In this document: positions 1 through 9,644 of the stretch, in pieces | How positions within the stretch are numbered: the stretch's first letter is position 1 | How the letters are laid out: each line of letters begins with the position of its first letter | Origin: Alphaproteobacteria bacterium | GTDB lineage: Bacteria > Pseudomonadota > Alphaproteobacteria > Caulobacterales > Maricaulaceae | Reading direction: 5' to 3' | Assembly (NCBI GenBank): GCA_016124205.1 | Contig: WGOD01000002.1 | Location: forward strand, 372,001 to 436,000 | DNA: 64,000 nucleotides | Position numbers and translations under genes: made by a program | The notes under the pieces: generated by a model | The model's database searches: none | Told to the model about the DNA's origin: nothing | The model's input: only the letters and a program-made list of their open reading frames with translations

Positions 1-1
1 G

Positions 2-160
2 ATCAGCGTCTATTTCAACGCGAAGCTCGACGAGGGCATATTTGAGGAAACCACCAGCGACGGTGCCGCCAGCCTGCTCCGATCAGCCTATATGGTCGGG
101 CCGCTGGCGATCCTGACGCTGACCGGGGTTGTGCTGTTCTTGTTTGTCCGGTCGCTTTGA
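2..160 (+). CDS. C-terminal end of a membrane protein (partial)
   Basis: An open frame enters from the left edge and stops with TGA at 158-160, giving the last 52 residues of a protein. The end is hydrophobic (about 20 residues beginning MVGPLAILTLTG) and closes with a short basic tail, FVRSL, so it looks like a C-terminal transmembrane anchor. The upstream half is polar and acidic. No family can be named from so short a fragment. It precedes the MscS-type gene by 66 bases on the same strand and could belong to the same transcript. Confidence 0.5.
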   Translation: MSVYFNAKLDEGIFEETTSDGAASLLRSAYMVGPLAILTLTGVVLFLFVRSL

Positions 161-226
161 CGTCGAACGGAATACTCGACGCCGGGTAAAAAAACACCGT
201 AGTCTGATGGCCTTGCAACCGGCCGG

Positions 227-1594
227 ATGATGACACCGCAACCCGCACCGCCCGAATTCGAGGCCCCCGATCTTGAAACGCTGAGCGATCCTCAGGCGTG
301 GCGGGACCGCGTCGATACGGCGTGGAGCTGGCTTCAGAGCGAAGCGTTCAGCGTCGAGTTCGGCATCCAGGCCGCGGCCGTTCTCATCGCCGTGATCATC
401 GGCTTTGCCCTGCGCCGGCCGGCCACCGCCTTCGTGGCGCGGGTATTCAGCCTGCCGGCGATCGAGAAATTCAAGGCGCGGGCGATCCGCTTCGTCGCCC
501 CGGTCATCGGCCCCGCTGTCGCCTGGGCACTGCTGTCCGGCGTGCTGTTCACGCTGCAACAGCTGGAGATGGAGCATTTCTGGGTCCGGCTGGGCGCGAA
601 TCTGCTGGGCGCCTGGGCGATCATCCGTCTTCTGACGTCCTTCATCGGCGAACCGTTCTGGCAGAAAACGGCGGCCTCGATCGGCTGGACCCTCGCGGCG
701 CTCAACATCATCGGCTGGCTGGGACCGATCGCCGAATTCCTCGATTCCATGGCGATCGGCTTCGGAGGCGGCCGGGTCTCGATCCTGACCGGCATACGTG
801 CCGCCATCCTGCTCGTCGTGCTCTACTGGGTCGCCTCGCGGCTGGCGAAGCTATTGGGCTCGCGGATCGACACCCTGCCCAGCCTGACACCGTCGGCGCG
901 CCTTCTGATCGGCAAGACGGTCCAGTTCATCCTACTGGCGACGGCGGTCACGCTGGCGATTTCCAGTCTCGGCATCCCGCTCGGCGCGCTCGCCATCTTC
1001 TCCGGTGCGGTCGGCCTTGGCATCGGTTTCGGACTGCAGAAGATCTTCTCCAACCTCGTCTCGGGCGTGATCCTGCTGCTTGACCGGTCGATCAAGCCCG
1101 GCGACGTGATCACCGTCGACGACACTTATGGCCGTGTGGCCTCGCTCGGGATGCGGTTCGCGTCCGTGATCACGCGCGACGGGATGGAGCATCTGATCCC
1201 GAACGAGGAATTCATCACCTCGAAAGTGATCAACTGGTCCTTCTCCGACCACGCCGTGCGGATCAAGAAGTCGATCGGGGTCGATTATTCGACCGATGTG
1301 CCGAGAGCGATGGAAATCGTTGTCGAGGCTGCGAACACGGTCCCGCGAGTCCTGCCTTCGCCGGCGACGAAATGCCTGCTGCGCGGCTTCGGCGACAATT
1401 CGATCGATCTGGAGGTCCGCTTCTGGATCGCCGACCCCGGCAATGGCGTGAACAATGTTGCCAGCGAAGTGCTGGTCGCCATCTGGCAGGCGTTCAGGGA
1501 AAATGACGTGCAATTCCCCTTCCCGCAGCGGGACATCCACTTCAAGGGCGGCACGCCGGTCGAGGTTCGCGTCGTGAACGACGCCGCCGATTAA
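227..1594 (+). CDS. MscS-family mechanosensitive ion channel
   Basis: A 455-residue inner-membrane protein of the small-conductance mechanosensitive channel family, which opens under membrane tension to release solutes during hypo-osmotic shock. After a polar N-terminus there are about five hydrophobic segments. The diagnostic MscS core lies near residues 255-330: a glycine/alanine-rich pore helix (GLGIGFGLQKIFSNL), then the cytosolic beta domain starting LDRSIKPGDVITV and the IPNEEF element. The C-terminus is the alpha/beta vestibule domain. The length exceeds E. coli MscS (about 286), with extra N-terminal membrane segments. ATG at 227 directly precedes a second ATG. No obvious operon partner follows. 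Confidence 0.9.
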   Translation: MMTPQPAPPEFEAPDLETLSDPQAWRDRVDTAWSWLQSEAFSVEFGIQAAAVLIAVIIGFALRRPATAFVARVFSLPAIEKFKARAIRFVAPVIGPAVAWALLSGVLFTLQQLEMEHFWVRLGANLLGAWAIIRLLTSFIGEPFWQKTAASIGWTLAALNIIGWLGPIAEFLDSMAIGFGGGRVSILTGIRAAILLVVLYWVASRLAKLLGSRIDTLPSLTPSARLLIGKTVQFILLATAVTLAISSLGIPLGALAIFSGAVGLGIGFGLQKIFSNLVSGVILLLDRSIKPGDVITVDDTYGRVASLGMRFASVITRDGMEHLIPNEEFITSKVINWSFSDHAVRIKKSIGVDYSTDVPRAMEIVVEAANTVPRVLPSPATKCLLRGFGDNSIDLEVRFWIADPGNGVNNVASEVLVAIWQAFRENDVQFPFPQRDIHFKGGTPVEVRVVNDAAD

Positions 1595-1688
1595 TTCCGA
1601 ATCGGCACAAAAAAGCCTCCACAAGCCTCATTTTTCCGAACCCGGCGACGCTCCATCTGTCACGGCAACACCCCACAGGGAGATTGCC

Positions 1689-2387
1689 ATGATTGACCAC
1701 AGACCTTTCGACAGCCTCGGCCGGTTCGAAACCGACTGGCTGAAGGCGCGCCACCATTTCAGCTTTGGCGGCTATCACGACCCGTCCCGGATGGGCTGGG
1801 GCAGCTTGCGCGTGTGGAATGACGACGCGATCCGCGCCGGCACCGGCTTTCCGCCGCACCCCCATGCCGACATGGAGATCATCACCTATGTCCGGGACGG
1901 GGCGATCAGCCACCGCGACAGCCTCGGCCATAACGGCCGCACGGTCGCCGGCGACGTCCAGGTGATGAGCGCAGGCAGCGGGATCCGGCACAGCGAGTAC
2001 AATCTGGAAGAGGAGACGACGCGCATCTTCCAGATCTGGATTCTGCCCGATCGACCGGGCGGCGAGCCGCGATGGGACACGATGACCTTCCCGAAGGGCG
2101 AACTTTCCGGACAGTTCGTGAGCCTGGCTTCCGGCAACCCGGAGCGCGATGGCGGGCTGATGATCCGGGCCGACGCCCGCGTTGTCGGCGCGACCCTCAA
2201 GGCCGGTGAAACCGTTACCTACGCGACTGCCCCGGACCGGCACCTCTATCTCGTGCCGGCCTCCGGCCGTGTCACCGTTGCGGATCAGGCGGTACCGGCG
2301 CGCGACGGGCTCGCCCTGACCGGCGTCGAGGCGGTGACGATCACCGCGGTCGAGGATTCCCAGATCGTGATGACTGACACGCGCTAG
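1689..2387 (+). CDS. Pirin family protein (bicupin)
   Basis: A 232-residue cytosolic bicupin of the pirin/YhaK family. Members bind a single metal ion, and some have quercetin 2,3-dioxygenase activity. The N-terminal cupin has the pirin metal motif HPHADMEIITY (His57 and His59) followed by the second histidine/glutamate pair in RHSEYN near residues 100-104. The C-terminal cupin is degenerate, as is usual. Length fits the 230-residue bacterial pirins. A Shine-Dalgarno sequence AGGGAG precedes ATG 1689. It stands alone between unrelated genes, so its physiological role (redox sensing or flavonoid oxidation) cannot be inferred. Confidence 0.9.
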   Translation: MIDHRPFDSLGRFETDWLKARHHFSFGGYHDPSRMGWGSLRVWNDDAIRAGTGFPPHPHADMEIITYVRDGAISHRDSLGHNGRTVAGDVQVMSAGSGIRHSEYNLEEETTRIFQIWILPDRPGGEPRWDTMTFPKGELSGQFVSLASGNPERDGGLMIRADARVVGATLKAGETVTYATAPDRHLYLVPASGRVTVADQAVPARDGLALTGVEAVTITAVEDSQIVMTDTR

Positions 2388-2455
2388 CGGTGTTCACGGC
2401 TTGGAAACTCCGCGCCGGACAGTCTGCGCGGGATCTCTCGAAAAGGATGTCCCGC

Positions 2456-2680
2456 ATGACTGTCCGGCGCCTCGCCCTCCTGGCCATGACGGCCGTCCTC
2501 GCCCCGCTTCTGTCGGGGTGTCTCGTGATTGGCGGCACGGCCCTGGTGGCCGGCACCGCGGTCGGTGTCGCGGGCGATACGCTTCAACTCGCGGGCAATG
2601 TCGGGGAAGGCGTCGTGCGCGCGGCGATTCCCGGCGGCCGCGATGATGACGACGAAGACGCAGCGCGCGACCGGGATTGA
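2456..2680 (+). CDS. Small lipoprotein, hypothetical
   Basis: A short protein of 74 residues with a lipoprotein signal: basic start, hydrophobic core and the lipobox LLSGC near residues 16-20. After the cysteine comes a glycine/alanine/valine-rich stretch (GGTALVAGTAVGVAGDTLQL), then a very acidic tail with five consecutive Asp/Glu. The stretch resembles short glycine-rich lipoproteins seen in many alphaproteobacteria, but I know no function for it. ATG at 2456 is preferred to ATG 2447 because the AAAAGG ribosome site abuts the latter and is well spaced from the former. Confidence 0.6.
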   Translation: MTVRRLALLAMTAVLAPLLSGCLVIGGTALVAGTAVGVAGDTLQLAGNVGEGVVRAAIPGGRDDDDEDAARDRD

Positions 2681-2785
2681 AACCGGAAAACGCGGCACCA
2701 CCTTCAGTGTCGATGACAAATCATGCCCGCTCTGCTAAACTTTAGGTGAGCGGGGACGATTCAACATTCGCCTAAGGAGCCTGAA

Positions 2786-3340
2786 ATGACACGTTGGTTG
2801 ATTGCTGCACTTGCCACGACCGCCCTGTCCGCACCGGCCCTGGCCGACGGATTCCGCGATGACTACACCGCCGCCCCGACCGGACCGGTCTCGATTGCCG
2901 ACATTGCGATCGGCGAGGAGCTTGCCGGAGAGGCCGATGAACTGGGCGAACGCGAGATCACACGCCTGACCGGCATGCTGCACGACGACATCGCGCGCGA
3001 GCTTGCCAGCATGAGCTGGCTGGCCGGAGAAGGCGCGATGGGCGGCACCACGCTGTTCGTGACGCTGGAAGACGCCGATCCGAACCGCCCGACCTTCGCC
3101 CAGATGCGCGGCAACCCGTCGCTCGATTATCGCAGCCACAGCGTCGGCGGCGCGGAAATCTCCGCCGAGCTTCGTGATGCGTCGGGCAATGTCCTTGCGA
3201 CCTATCACTATGAGTGGACGAGCAATGACATCCGCTTCGCGGCCCATGCCGGGACGTGGACGGACGCGACGCGCGTGTTCGACCGCTTCGCGCGGCAGCT
3301 GGGCGACAGCCTCGCCGAGCACGCCGAAACCGGCATGTAA
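2786..3340 (+). CDS. Secreted hypothetical protein
   Basis: A 184-residue protein with a clear Sec signal peptide (MTRWLIAALATTALSAPALA, cut before DG). The mature part is acidic and begins with a helical segment, followed by a beta-rich half with short strands (TTLFVTL, GNVLATYHYEW) and a C-terminal helix (FDRFARQLGDSLAEH). The overall pattern resembles small periplasmic proteins of the DUF3313/DUF4410 type, but the match is too loose to name. AAGGAG lies 8 bases before ATG 2786. A strong hairpin follows the stop codon. Confidence 0.6.
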   Translation: MTRWLIAALATTALSAPALADGFRDDYTAAPTGPVSIADIAIGEELAGEADELGEREITRLTGMLHDDIARELASMSWLAGEGAMGGTTLFVTLEDADPNRPTFAQMRGNPSLDYRSHSVGGAEISAELRDASGNVLATYHYEWTSNDIRFAAHAGTWTDATRVFDRFARQLGDSLAEHAETGM

Positions 3341-3370
3341 CCCATAGCCGCTTCGAAGCGGGGGAATAGG

Positions 3371-3400
3371 CGGGGCCTCCTGATTGCTCAGGGGGCCCCG
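3371..3400. terminator. Hairpin between convergent genes
   Basis: A 13-bp stem with one wobble pair and a TTGC loop lies between the end of the secreted protein gene on the plus strand and queE on the minus strand. It overlaps the queE stop codon. There is no long T run on either side, so it is a probable but imperfect bidirectional terminator. Confidence 0.5.
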
Positions 3401-4017
3401 ATCCATTTGTGGGTCTGGAGACTGAGCCGCCATTGCGGATGCTTCAGGCAGTATTCGAAGGCGGCCCAGGCATTGGCCTGCTGATCCGGACCGTCCATCG
3501 GCTGCAGCGAGAAACGCTCGAAGGCGAGCCCGGCGAATTGCTCGGGCGGACAATCGGCCTGCGGATAAACCAGCTTCAGCTCGTGCCCGCTGGTCTGGAC
3601 GAGCGGCGCGGTGGATTTCGGGCTGACCGTGATCCAGTCGATCCCGTCGGGCGCGGCGAGCGTGCCATTGGTTTCGATCGCAATCTCGAAGCCTTCGGCC
3701 TTGAAGGCCGCGATCAGCGGCGCGTCGAGCTGCAGGAGCGGCTCACCTCCGGTGCAGACCACCAGCGGCGATCCTCCGCCCGGCCAGTATCCGGCGACCT
3801 CCTTGGCGAGCGTCTCGGCGGTCTGGAACTTGCCGCCGCCCGGCCCGTCGGTGCCGACGAAATCGGTGTCGCAGAAGCGGCAGACGGCCGTGGCCCGGTC
3901 GCGCTCCAGCCCGTTCCACAGATTGCAGCCAGCAAAGCGCAGAAACACGGCCGTGCGCCCGGCCTGCGCGCCCTCGCCCTGGACGGTCAGGAAGATTTCC
4001 TTCGCCGAATAGGTCAT
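3388..4017 (-). CDS. queE: 7-carboxy-7-deazaguanine synthase
   Basis: A 209-residue radical SAM enzyme that contracts the ring of 6-carboxytetrahydropterin to 7-carboxy-7-deazaguanine, the second committed step toward preQ0 and queuosine. The iron-sulfur cysteines form the expanded QueE motif C-x14-C-x2-C (from CNLWNG to CRFC), and the substrate/SAM region GGEPLLQLD follows. [10 protein letters not shown] is the typical QueE start. ATG at 4015-4017 is chosen because it overlaps the queC stop (ATGA), indicating translational coupling; longer upstream starts would run through queC. Confidence 0.93.
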   Translation of the reverse strand: MTYSAKEIFLTVQGEGAQAGRTAVFLRFAGCNLWNGLERDRATAVCRFCDTDFVGTDGPGGGKFQTAETLAKEVAGYWPGGGSPLVVCTGGEPLLQLDAPLIAAFKAEGFEIAIETNGTLAAPDGIDWITVSPKSTAPLVQTSGHELKLVYPQADCPPEQFAGLAFERFSLQPMDGPDQQANAWAAFEYCLKHPQWRLSLQTHKWIGAP

Positions 4018-4733
4018 GCGCGGCCCGCCTGCCATTCCTGCCAGCCCCTCGCGCGCAATTCGCACGCCGGGCAGGTGCCGCAACCATAGCCCCAATCATG
4101 GCGGTGCGAGCGGTCACCGCGATAGCAGGTGTGGGTGTCTTCCCGGATCAGATGGATCAGCGCATCGCCGCCCAATTCGCCGGCCAGCGCCCAGGTCTGC
4201 GCCTTGGAGAGGTGCATCAGCGGCGTCTCGATCGTGATTGGCGTATCCAGTCCGAGCGACAGGGCGCGCTCCTGCGCGTCGATCGTTTCGCGCCGGCAAT
4301 CGGGGTAGCCCGAGTAATCCGTCTCGCACATGCCGCCGACGAGCACCGCCATGCCTCGCCGCCAGGCCAGCGCCGAAGCCACCGTCAGGAAAACCAGATT
4401 GCGGCCCGGCACGAAGGTGGTCGGCAGTCCGCTCTCACCAATCTCGATCGCGCGATCGGCGGTCAAGGCGCTCTCCGCGACGGCTCCATATCCGGAGAGG
4501 TCGACGACGTGGTCGCCGCCAAGGCGTTCCGCCCAGCCCGCCCGGATCGCCCTCATCGCATCGCGGACGCGCAGGCGTGCGTCCATCTCCACCGCATGGA
4601 TCTGACCGTAGGCGAAGCCGATGGTCTCGACGCGGTCAAAGTGGTCGAGGGCCCAGGCCAGGCAGGTCGCCGAGTCCTGTCCGCCCGAGAACAGCACAAG
4701 CGCTGCGGAGGAGTGTGAAACGGGGTTCTTCAT
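4014..4733 (-). CDS. queC: 7-cyano-7-deazaguanine synthase
   Basis: A 239-residue ATP-dependent amidase/dehydratase that converts 7-carboxy-7-deazaguanine to preQ0. The PP-loop motif SGGQDS (residues 16-21) binds ATP. The zinc site is made by the C-terminal cysteines in HTCYRG and CGTCPAC. Length matches the family. It is the first gene of a two-gene queC-queE operon with a four-base overlap. queD and queF are not in the window. cutA starts 31 bases away on the opposite strand, so the two share a short divergent promoter region. Confidence 0.95.
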   Translation of the reverse strand: MKNPVSHSSAALVLFSGGQDSATCLAWALDHFDRVETIGFAYGQIHAVEMDARLRVRDAMRAIRAGWAERLGGDHVVDLSGYGAVAESALTADRAIEIGESGLPTTFVPGRNLVFLTVASALAWRRGMAVLVGGMCETDYSGYPDCRRETIDAQERALSLGLDTPITIETPLMHLSKAQTWALAGELGGDALIHLIREDTHTCYRGDRSHRHDWGYGCGTCPACELRARGWQEWQAGRA

Positions 4734-4764
4734 TGTGCGGCTTTATAGCGGTACATTGCGCGCC

Positions 4765-5091
4765 ATGTCAGAGGCCGCGCTCATCTACTCGACCTGGCCC
4801 GACGGTGATACCGCCGCCCAGGCCGCATCCGCCCTTCTTGAAGAGAAACTGATCGCCTGCGCCAACATCTTCCCGGCCGGACGCTCCATTTATGTCTGGG
4901 AGGGCAAGGTCCGTGACGAGGCGGAAACCGTGATGTTGGTGAAGACCACGGCGGGCCGGGCCGCACCGGTCCGCGACCGCCTGCTGGCCCTGCATCCCTA
5001 CGACACGCCCTGCGTGCTCGGGATTGACCTGAAACGGACGCAGTCATCGCCCGCCTTCACGCATTGGATCCGGGAGACGGTCGGAGGCTAG
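4765..5091 (+). CDS. cutA: CutA1 divalent-cation tolerance protein
   Basis: A 108-residue trimeric cytosolic protein of the CutA1 family, linked by name to copper tolerance, though its molecular role is unsettled. Recognisable family segments are the early cysteine in KLIACANIFP, the SIYVWEGKV strand and the HPYDTPCVL motif. ATG 4765 gives the usual CutA1 length; a longer frame upstream would overlap queC. Its last four bases overlap the end of the convergent hybrid kinase gene. Confidence 0.92.
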   Translation: MSEAALIYSTWPDGDTAAQAASALLEEKLIACANIFPAGRSIYVWEGKVRDEAETVMLVKTTAGRAAPVRDRLLALHPYDTPCVLGIDLKRTQSSPAFTHWIRETVGG

Positions 5092-7088
5092 GCCGACCGG
5101 GCGACGGGGCTCTCGGCCTGCCCGCCCGCCAGGACCTCGTCGATCGTGGTGAACAACCGGCGCGCGTCGATCGGCTTGGAGACATAGCCGTCCATCCCGG
5201 CCGCCAGACAGGCCGCCTCATCCTCGCGCCGTGCATTGGCGGTCAGCGCCACGATGGGTGTCATCGCAGCCGTCGAAGGCAGATCGCGAATGGCCCGGGT
5301 GGCGGCCAGACCGTCCATCACCGGCATGCGCATGTCCATCAGGATCAGGTCATAGGCGCGGTTGTTCGCCGCCTCGACGGCCTCCTGACCGTTGTGCGCG
5401 AAGTCCACGGCCCAGCCCTTGGCGGCGAGGAAGCCTTCGAGCACCGAGCGGTTCACCGCATTGTCTTCCGCAGCGAGAATGCGAAGCGGACGGTCGCCAT
5501 GCGACGGCGCGAGCGGAGCCGGAACCGGCGCGGCAGCCGCCGGCGCGGATGCGCCCGAAGCAACGCCCGAGTCCGGCATGCTGCGGCGGATCACCGGATC
5601 GGCCGCCTTGGAAACGGCCCAGGTCAGTGACGCTTCGAACCAGAAGATCGAACCGCCCTCTTCGCGCGGTGAATGGCCGATCGTGCCTTCCATCATGTCG
5701 ACGAGACGTTTGCAGATCGCCAGGCCGAGACCAGCGCCTTCCAGACGGCGGTCCTCGCTCATATTGATCTGGGAATAGTCGCGGAACAGGCGCGCCTCCG
5801 CGTCGCGCGGTACGCCGCGTCCGGTATCGCGAACCTCGACGCGGAGGCGGGGGCGGCCGCCTTCTTCGCGCGTTGAGAAGACCACCTCGACCGAGCCTTC
5901 GCGCGTGAATTTCAGCGCGTTGGAGACGAAGTTGAACATGATCTGCTTCAGGCGAACGGGATCGCCGAGCATGCGGCGCTGGCCATCGCCGGTCACGGAG
6001 ACCCGGAAATCGAGCTTGTTCGTCGACGCGCGGGGCGACCAGAGCGTATCGATCTCGGACGCGAGGTCGTCGACCGCGAACTCGCTTTTCAAAAGCGTCA
6101 TCCGACCGGCTTCGATCTTCGAGAAGTCGAGCAGGTCACCGACCAGCCGATTCAGAATGCGCCCGGAATCCTCGACCACTTCGAGCTTGCGGCGATGATC
6201 GCCGCTGAGCGTCAGATCGTCCTTCAAACTGCTCGTCACGCCCATCATGCCGTTGAGCGGCGTGCGGATTTCATGCGCGACATTGCCGATGAAGGCGGAC
6301 TTCGCGCGCACCGCCTCTTCCGCCTTGCGTGCGGCCAGCTCGTGCCGGCGGGCCAGTTCCTTCAGCGCACGGGCCTGGCTTTCGACGCGCGTGCGCGCGG
6401 CCTGGAGGGCGTGCGATGTGGACAGCGCCTCGGAGACCGCATTGCCGAACTGGTTCGCGAGCCGGGCGATGAAGAAATAATAGATCACGAAGAAGCCGGC
6501 GAGCGTGAAGCCACGCACCCCGCCCTGCGACACATATGTGGCTCCGAGAACGATCAGCGTCGGCAAAAGGAAGGCATTCACGCCGCGGGGATAGGCCGCC
6601 GCGGACAGGGCGGCCCCCGCGGTCATGCCGGCCACGAGAATGCCGGCCATCTGGGACACGATGATGGGCGCGCCTTCGGGCACCAGCATCATCGACGCCC
6701 CCCAGGCGGCGCCTAGGAATCCGGTCAGGGCAAGGTAAACATAGCGAATGGCACGTGCCGGCGGCTTATCCGACTTCAAAGCCGAACGCGCGATCACGAG
6801 ACGCACGAGCGCCAGAGCGATGACGACGCCGTACCAGACCGACGTGTAGAGCAGGTTGGAGACGTTGAACGTGAACGCGAAGAACATGCCGCCGGTGATG
6901 AGATTCATCGGTACGGCCAGCATGGCCCCTTTGAAGTAAAGGCGGATCTTCTCGTTGCGGATCGCCTCTTCCGCGCCCTCCGCGAATTCGAGCGCGACGG
7001 CTTCCTGTTCGTTCGCCGGTTCCGCCGGTGCAGGCTTTACTGGGCGATCTCGACGCGGCGGCCGGGCTTTGGCGCGGTGCTTGAACAA
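5088..7088 (-). CDS. Membrane hybrid histidine kinase with C-terminal receiver
   Basis: A 666-residue sensor kinase. A basic N-terminal tail is followed by about six transmembrane helices (roughly residues 52-212) with hardly any periplasmic loop. A coiled linker (about 220-262) leads to the HisKA domain with phospho-acceptor His272 in NVAHEIRTPLNG. The HATPase domain has N box NFVSNALKF, G1 DTGRGV and G2 GAGLGLAI. After a proline/alanine linker comes a receiver domain (about 540-655) with the acidic pair AEDN and phospho-Asp in LILMDMRMP. The membrane-only sensor resembles kinases that read signals in the bilayer. No partner response regulator is adjacent; output may go through a phosphotransfer protein such as ChpT. 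Confidence 0.9.
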   Translation of the reverse strand: MFKHRAKARPPRRDRPVKPAPAEPANEQEAVALEFAEGAEEAIRNEKIRLYFKGAMLAVPMNLITGGMFFAFTFNVSNLLYTSVWYGVVIALALVRLVIARSALKSDKPPARAIRYVYLALTGFLGAAWGASMMLVPEGAPIIVSQMAGILVAGMTAGAALSAAAYPRGVNAFLLPTLIVLGATYVSQGGVRGFTLAGFFVIYYFFIARLANQFGNAVSEALSTSHALQAARTRVESQARALKELARRHELAARKAEEAVRAKSAFIGNVAHEIRTPLNGMMGVTSSLKDDLTLSGDHRRKLEVVEDSGRILNRLVGDLLDFSKIEAGRMTLLKSEFAVDDLASEIDTLWSPRASTNKLDFRVSVTGDGQRRMLGDPVRLKQIMFNFVSNALKFTREGSVEVVFSTREEGGRPRLRVEVRDTGRGVPRDAEARLFRDYSQINMSEDRRLEGAGLGLAICKRLVDMMEGTIGHSPREEGGSIFWFEASLTWAVSKAADPVIRRSMPDSGVASGASAPAAAAPVPAPLAPSHGDRPLRILAAEDNAVNRSVLEGFLAAKGWAVDFAHNGQEAVEAANNRAYDLILMDMRMPVMDGLAATRAIRDLPSTAAMTPIVALTANARREDEAACLAAGMDGYVSKPIDARRLFTTIDEVLAGGQAESPVARSA

Positions 7089-7189
7089 GCGGAATCCCCC
7101 GAAAGCATTTCATGCGAATCGCACGGTCTCACCGGTCAGGGAGGCACGGGGAGAGTGGAAACAGGGTTAACGCGTGTGCATGACGGTGA

Positions 7190-9541
7190 TCAGCCCGGTC
7201 CGCCCGTATCGACCTGGATGGGGTGAAAGACGAAGCCGGCGGCGCGGCTGCACCCGGGCGCTCCGGCATCGCGAGGTCCGCAGAAGCCGATCTCGCCAGT
7301 CTCCCGCGTCCCGTCATGATGCGTGAAGCGCATGTCCTGACGGATTGTCAGGCCCGCGATCTCGAAATCATGGCTGACGCGCCAGCGGGCGAAGGCGAGA
7401 TCGAGCTCGGCGAAGAGTTCGAGAACCGGCACGAATTCCATCGTGAACCGGTATTCCGGATCCGACAGCGTCACGCCCGGCAGGCGGCTGGATCCGGCCT
7501 CTCCCAGGTCGAGCTGGAAGGCCATCGGCCGCGCGGCGTCATAGGGCCTGCTGAAGACGAGGCGGCAATCCCCGGACGCCAGCCGGATGTTCGACCGGCG
7601 CGGATCGCCGTTCGTTTGAGGGGCGCACTCCGTGGCCGTCGATGCAGAACCCGGTGCAGTGAACTGTCCGTCATCGGCGGTCGCACGCAGCGAGAATTCA
7701 GCGTTCGCGGCATAGACGTTCACGCCCGGCTCGATCCCGGCCCGGACGATCCAGGCGTCGATCTGAAGACGGGTGACGTCCGCGGGCAGGCGCGGCTGCG
7801 CGATCAGGGTGCGGCGGCCGATGGGCGGCGTGAAGTCGGCGCACGCCCAGTCCGGGCAGGTTCCCGCGCGCGGCACATCGATGGACGGGCAGTTGATCCG
7901 GATGGTCTTGACCACCGGCACGCGGGCCTGAAATTGGCATCCCGCCCACACGCCGAAGGTAAATTCGCGGTCGCCGAGGATCAGGTCTTCCGGCATGCCG
8001 GCGGCACGGTAGATCGACCCGCCTTCGAGTGTGTTCTGTCGTGCCTCGGCGTTGACCTGGAACTGGAAGCTCGACGCGTTCCAGCGCTGCGTCTGCGGGT
8101 CCTGTCTGAAAAAGGCGTCGCTCTCGACCTCGACCCGGAAGGGAAAGCGCAGCCCTGCCGCGTAGCCGATGCTGTATTCGAAGCCGACATAGTAGTTCTT
8201 GCGGCGGTTGAAGGTGTGCCGGTAGCGCTCCTCGATCCGATCCGACAGCGTGAAACCGGTGATGAAGTAATAGTTCGCCGAGTGGCTGATGCGCTGACGG
8301 TTGATCGGTTCGCGCTCGCGCGGCGCCGTCCCCGGCAGACGCCGTGTGGTGAGCGTGCGCGGATTGATCGGTCCAATGGTGCGCAGCGTGGTGGAGCCTG
8401 CCCCGCCGCCGTCGCGTTCCTCGACTTCGGGCAGGCGTTGCAGCTGGCCGGGCGGTACGGTGCGGATCTGCCGGTCGGGCCGCAGGGACCGCTGCGTCAG
8501 CGAATAGGGCGCGAGTGCCGGCGGCATGGCTCTCAAACGCGGACCGATCGGCTGGTCGAGGCCGAATCCGCGGCCCAGCGCCGCGTCATCCAGTTGGCGG
8601 TCGAACGGGCGCAGTACCGCGGTGCGCGGAGCGAGGGGAATGATGCTGACATGCGTGATCACGCGCTCGTCGCCATTGGCGTCGAGACGGATCAGCTGGC
8701 CGTCGCCCAGCCCCTGTGCTTCACGCACGGTGATGCCGCGCCGGAATTCGGCATCGGGATTCATGCGCGCCAGTTCGGCGCGAATTTCGGCCGCTTCGGC
8801 CGTGACGTCGTCCCGGGTGGGCGGCAGAAGCAGGCGCGTCCCGCCCTGGACCTCCCGCGATTGCCGTTGCAAGCGGGGCATCAGGGCTTCCGACGGGTCG
8901 ATAATGACCGGGCGGCCGCCGCGATTGGCCGCATCGGCCAGATCTTCCAGCGAACGCTCGCCGGGAAGAAGACACAGCTCCGCTCTGGCGGTTGTCACGA
9001 TGCCCAGCTCTTCACGAATGGCCCCCGCCATGCCGGATCGGCCCTCCGGGCGCTGTCGCTCACGGCGGGCGGACAGGCCGCAGGTCTCCGGTGTGACCTG
9101 CAACACGGCTTCGCGCGCGACGATGATCCGGTCCTCCAGAACGAACATCTGCTCGGTGAGCTGAACCGGGCCGGCCAGCGAAAGACGCTGGGGCTCGGCC
9201 GTCGCGATGGCCAGGAGGGGCTGGTTGGTGATGCGCGTTCCCGCGATGTATTGCTGAAGGTCCAGCTCGACCCCCGCCTCCAGCTCGATCGCGACGGGGC
9301 CGCCACGCATCAGGGCCTCGGTATCGATTTCGGCAACAAAGAGCGGCGAGCGCAGGATGTCCGCACGCAATTGCGGCGCGTTCAGGTCCGCCATCGACGC
9401 GCCGACCCGCAAGGCGTCGGTATCGAGCTGGGTCGACAATTGCGCCCCCGTCTGCGCGAAGACCGGAGACGTACCGGCCAGCAGGCCGGCGATGACGAGC
9501 GCTGCAGGACGCAGCGCGCAAATCCAATGATCGATACGCAT
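7190..9541 (-). CDS. Large secreted protein of unknown function
   Basis: A 783-residue protein with a Sec signal peptide (cleavage about SPVFA-QTG, near residue 30). The N-terminal third is an acidic domain with repeated short strands, ending in a helix rich in glutamate and arginine. A proline/arginine-rich linker (about 330-420) separates it from a C-terminal beta-rich region of 350 residues with alternating aromatic strands (NYYFITGFTLS, KNYYVGFEYSIGYAAGLRF) and several cysteines that could form disulfides. The C-terminal strands resemble an outer-surface beta sandwich or barrel, but I recognise no family. It lies alone between the hybrid kinase and the aspartyl protease. Codon use is ordinary for the window. 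Confidence 0.6.
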   Translation of the reverse strand: MRIDHWICALRPAALVIAGLLAGTSPVFAQTGAQLSTQLDTDALRVGASMADLNAPQLRADILRSPLFVAEIDTEALMRGGPVAIELEAGVELDLQQYIAGTRITNQPLLAIATAEPQRLSLAGPVQLTEQMFVLEDRIIVAREAVLQVTPETCGLSARRERQRPEGRSGMAGAIREELGIVTTARAELCLLPGERSLEDLADAANRGGRPVIIDPSEALMPRLQRQSREVQGGTRLLLPPTRDDVTAEAAEIRAELARMNPDAEFRRGITVREAQGLGDGQLIRLDANGDERVITHVSIIPLAPRTAVLRPFDRQLDDAALGRGFGLDQPIGPRLRAMPPALAPYSLTQRSLRPDRQIRTVPPGQLQRLPEVEERDGGGAGSTTLRTIGPINPRTLTTRRLPGTAPREREPINRQRISHSANYYFITGFTLSDRIEERYRHTFNRRKNYYVGFEYSIGYAAGLRFPFRVEVESDAFFRQDPQTQRWNASSFQFQVNAEARQNTLEGGSIYRAAGMPEDLILGDREFTFGVWAGCQFQARVPVVKTIRINCPSIDVPRAGTCPDWACADFTPPIGRRTLIAQPRLPADVTRLQIDAWIVRAGIEPGVNVYAANAEFSLRATADDGQFTAPGSASTATECAPQTNGDPRRSNIRLASGDCRLVFSRPYDAARPMAFQLDLGEAGSSRLPGVTLSDPEYRFTMEFVPVLELFAELDLAFARWRVSHDFEIAGLTIRQDMRFTHHDGTRETGEIGFCGPRDAGAPGCSRAAGFVFHPIQVDTGGPG

Positions 9542-9644
9542 ATTCCCCCCGAAATCGCGAAAGCGTCACGAACCCTGCCGTCGTCGATCTGACTGCAGAA
9601 TGAACGGGTTACGCAAGAATTTTCGGAATGGATCGGCGAGAAGA

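Noticed and set aside
1594-1688. Terminator after the MscS gene from the AAAAAAGCCTCC...CATTTTT run
   Set aside because: The T and A runs are present but no stable stem joins them.
7223-9592. 789-codon frame antisense to the secreted protein gene
   Set aside because: Arginine/glutamine/histidine-rich translation of a mirror frame, typical of GC-rich codon bias; no motif, and the opposite strand has a signal peptide and normal composition.
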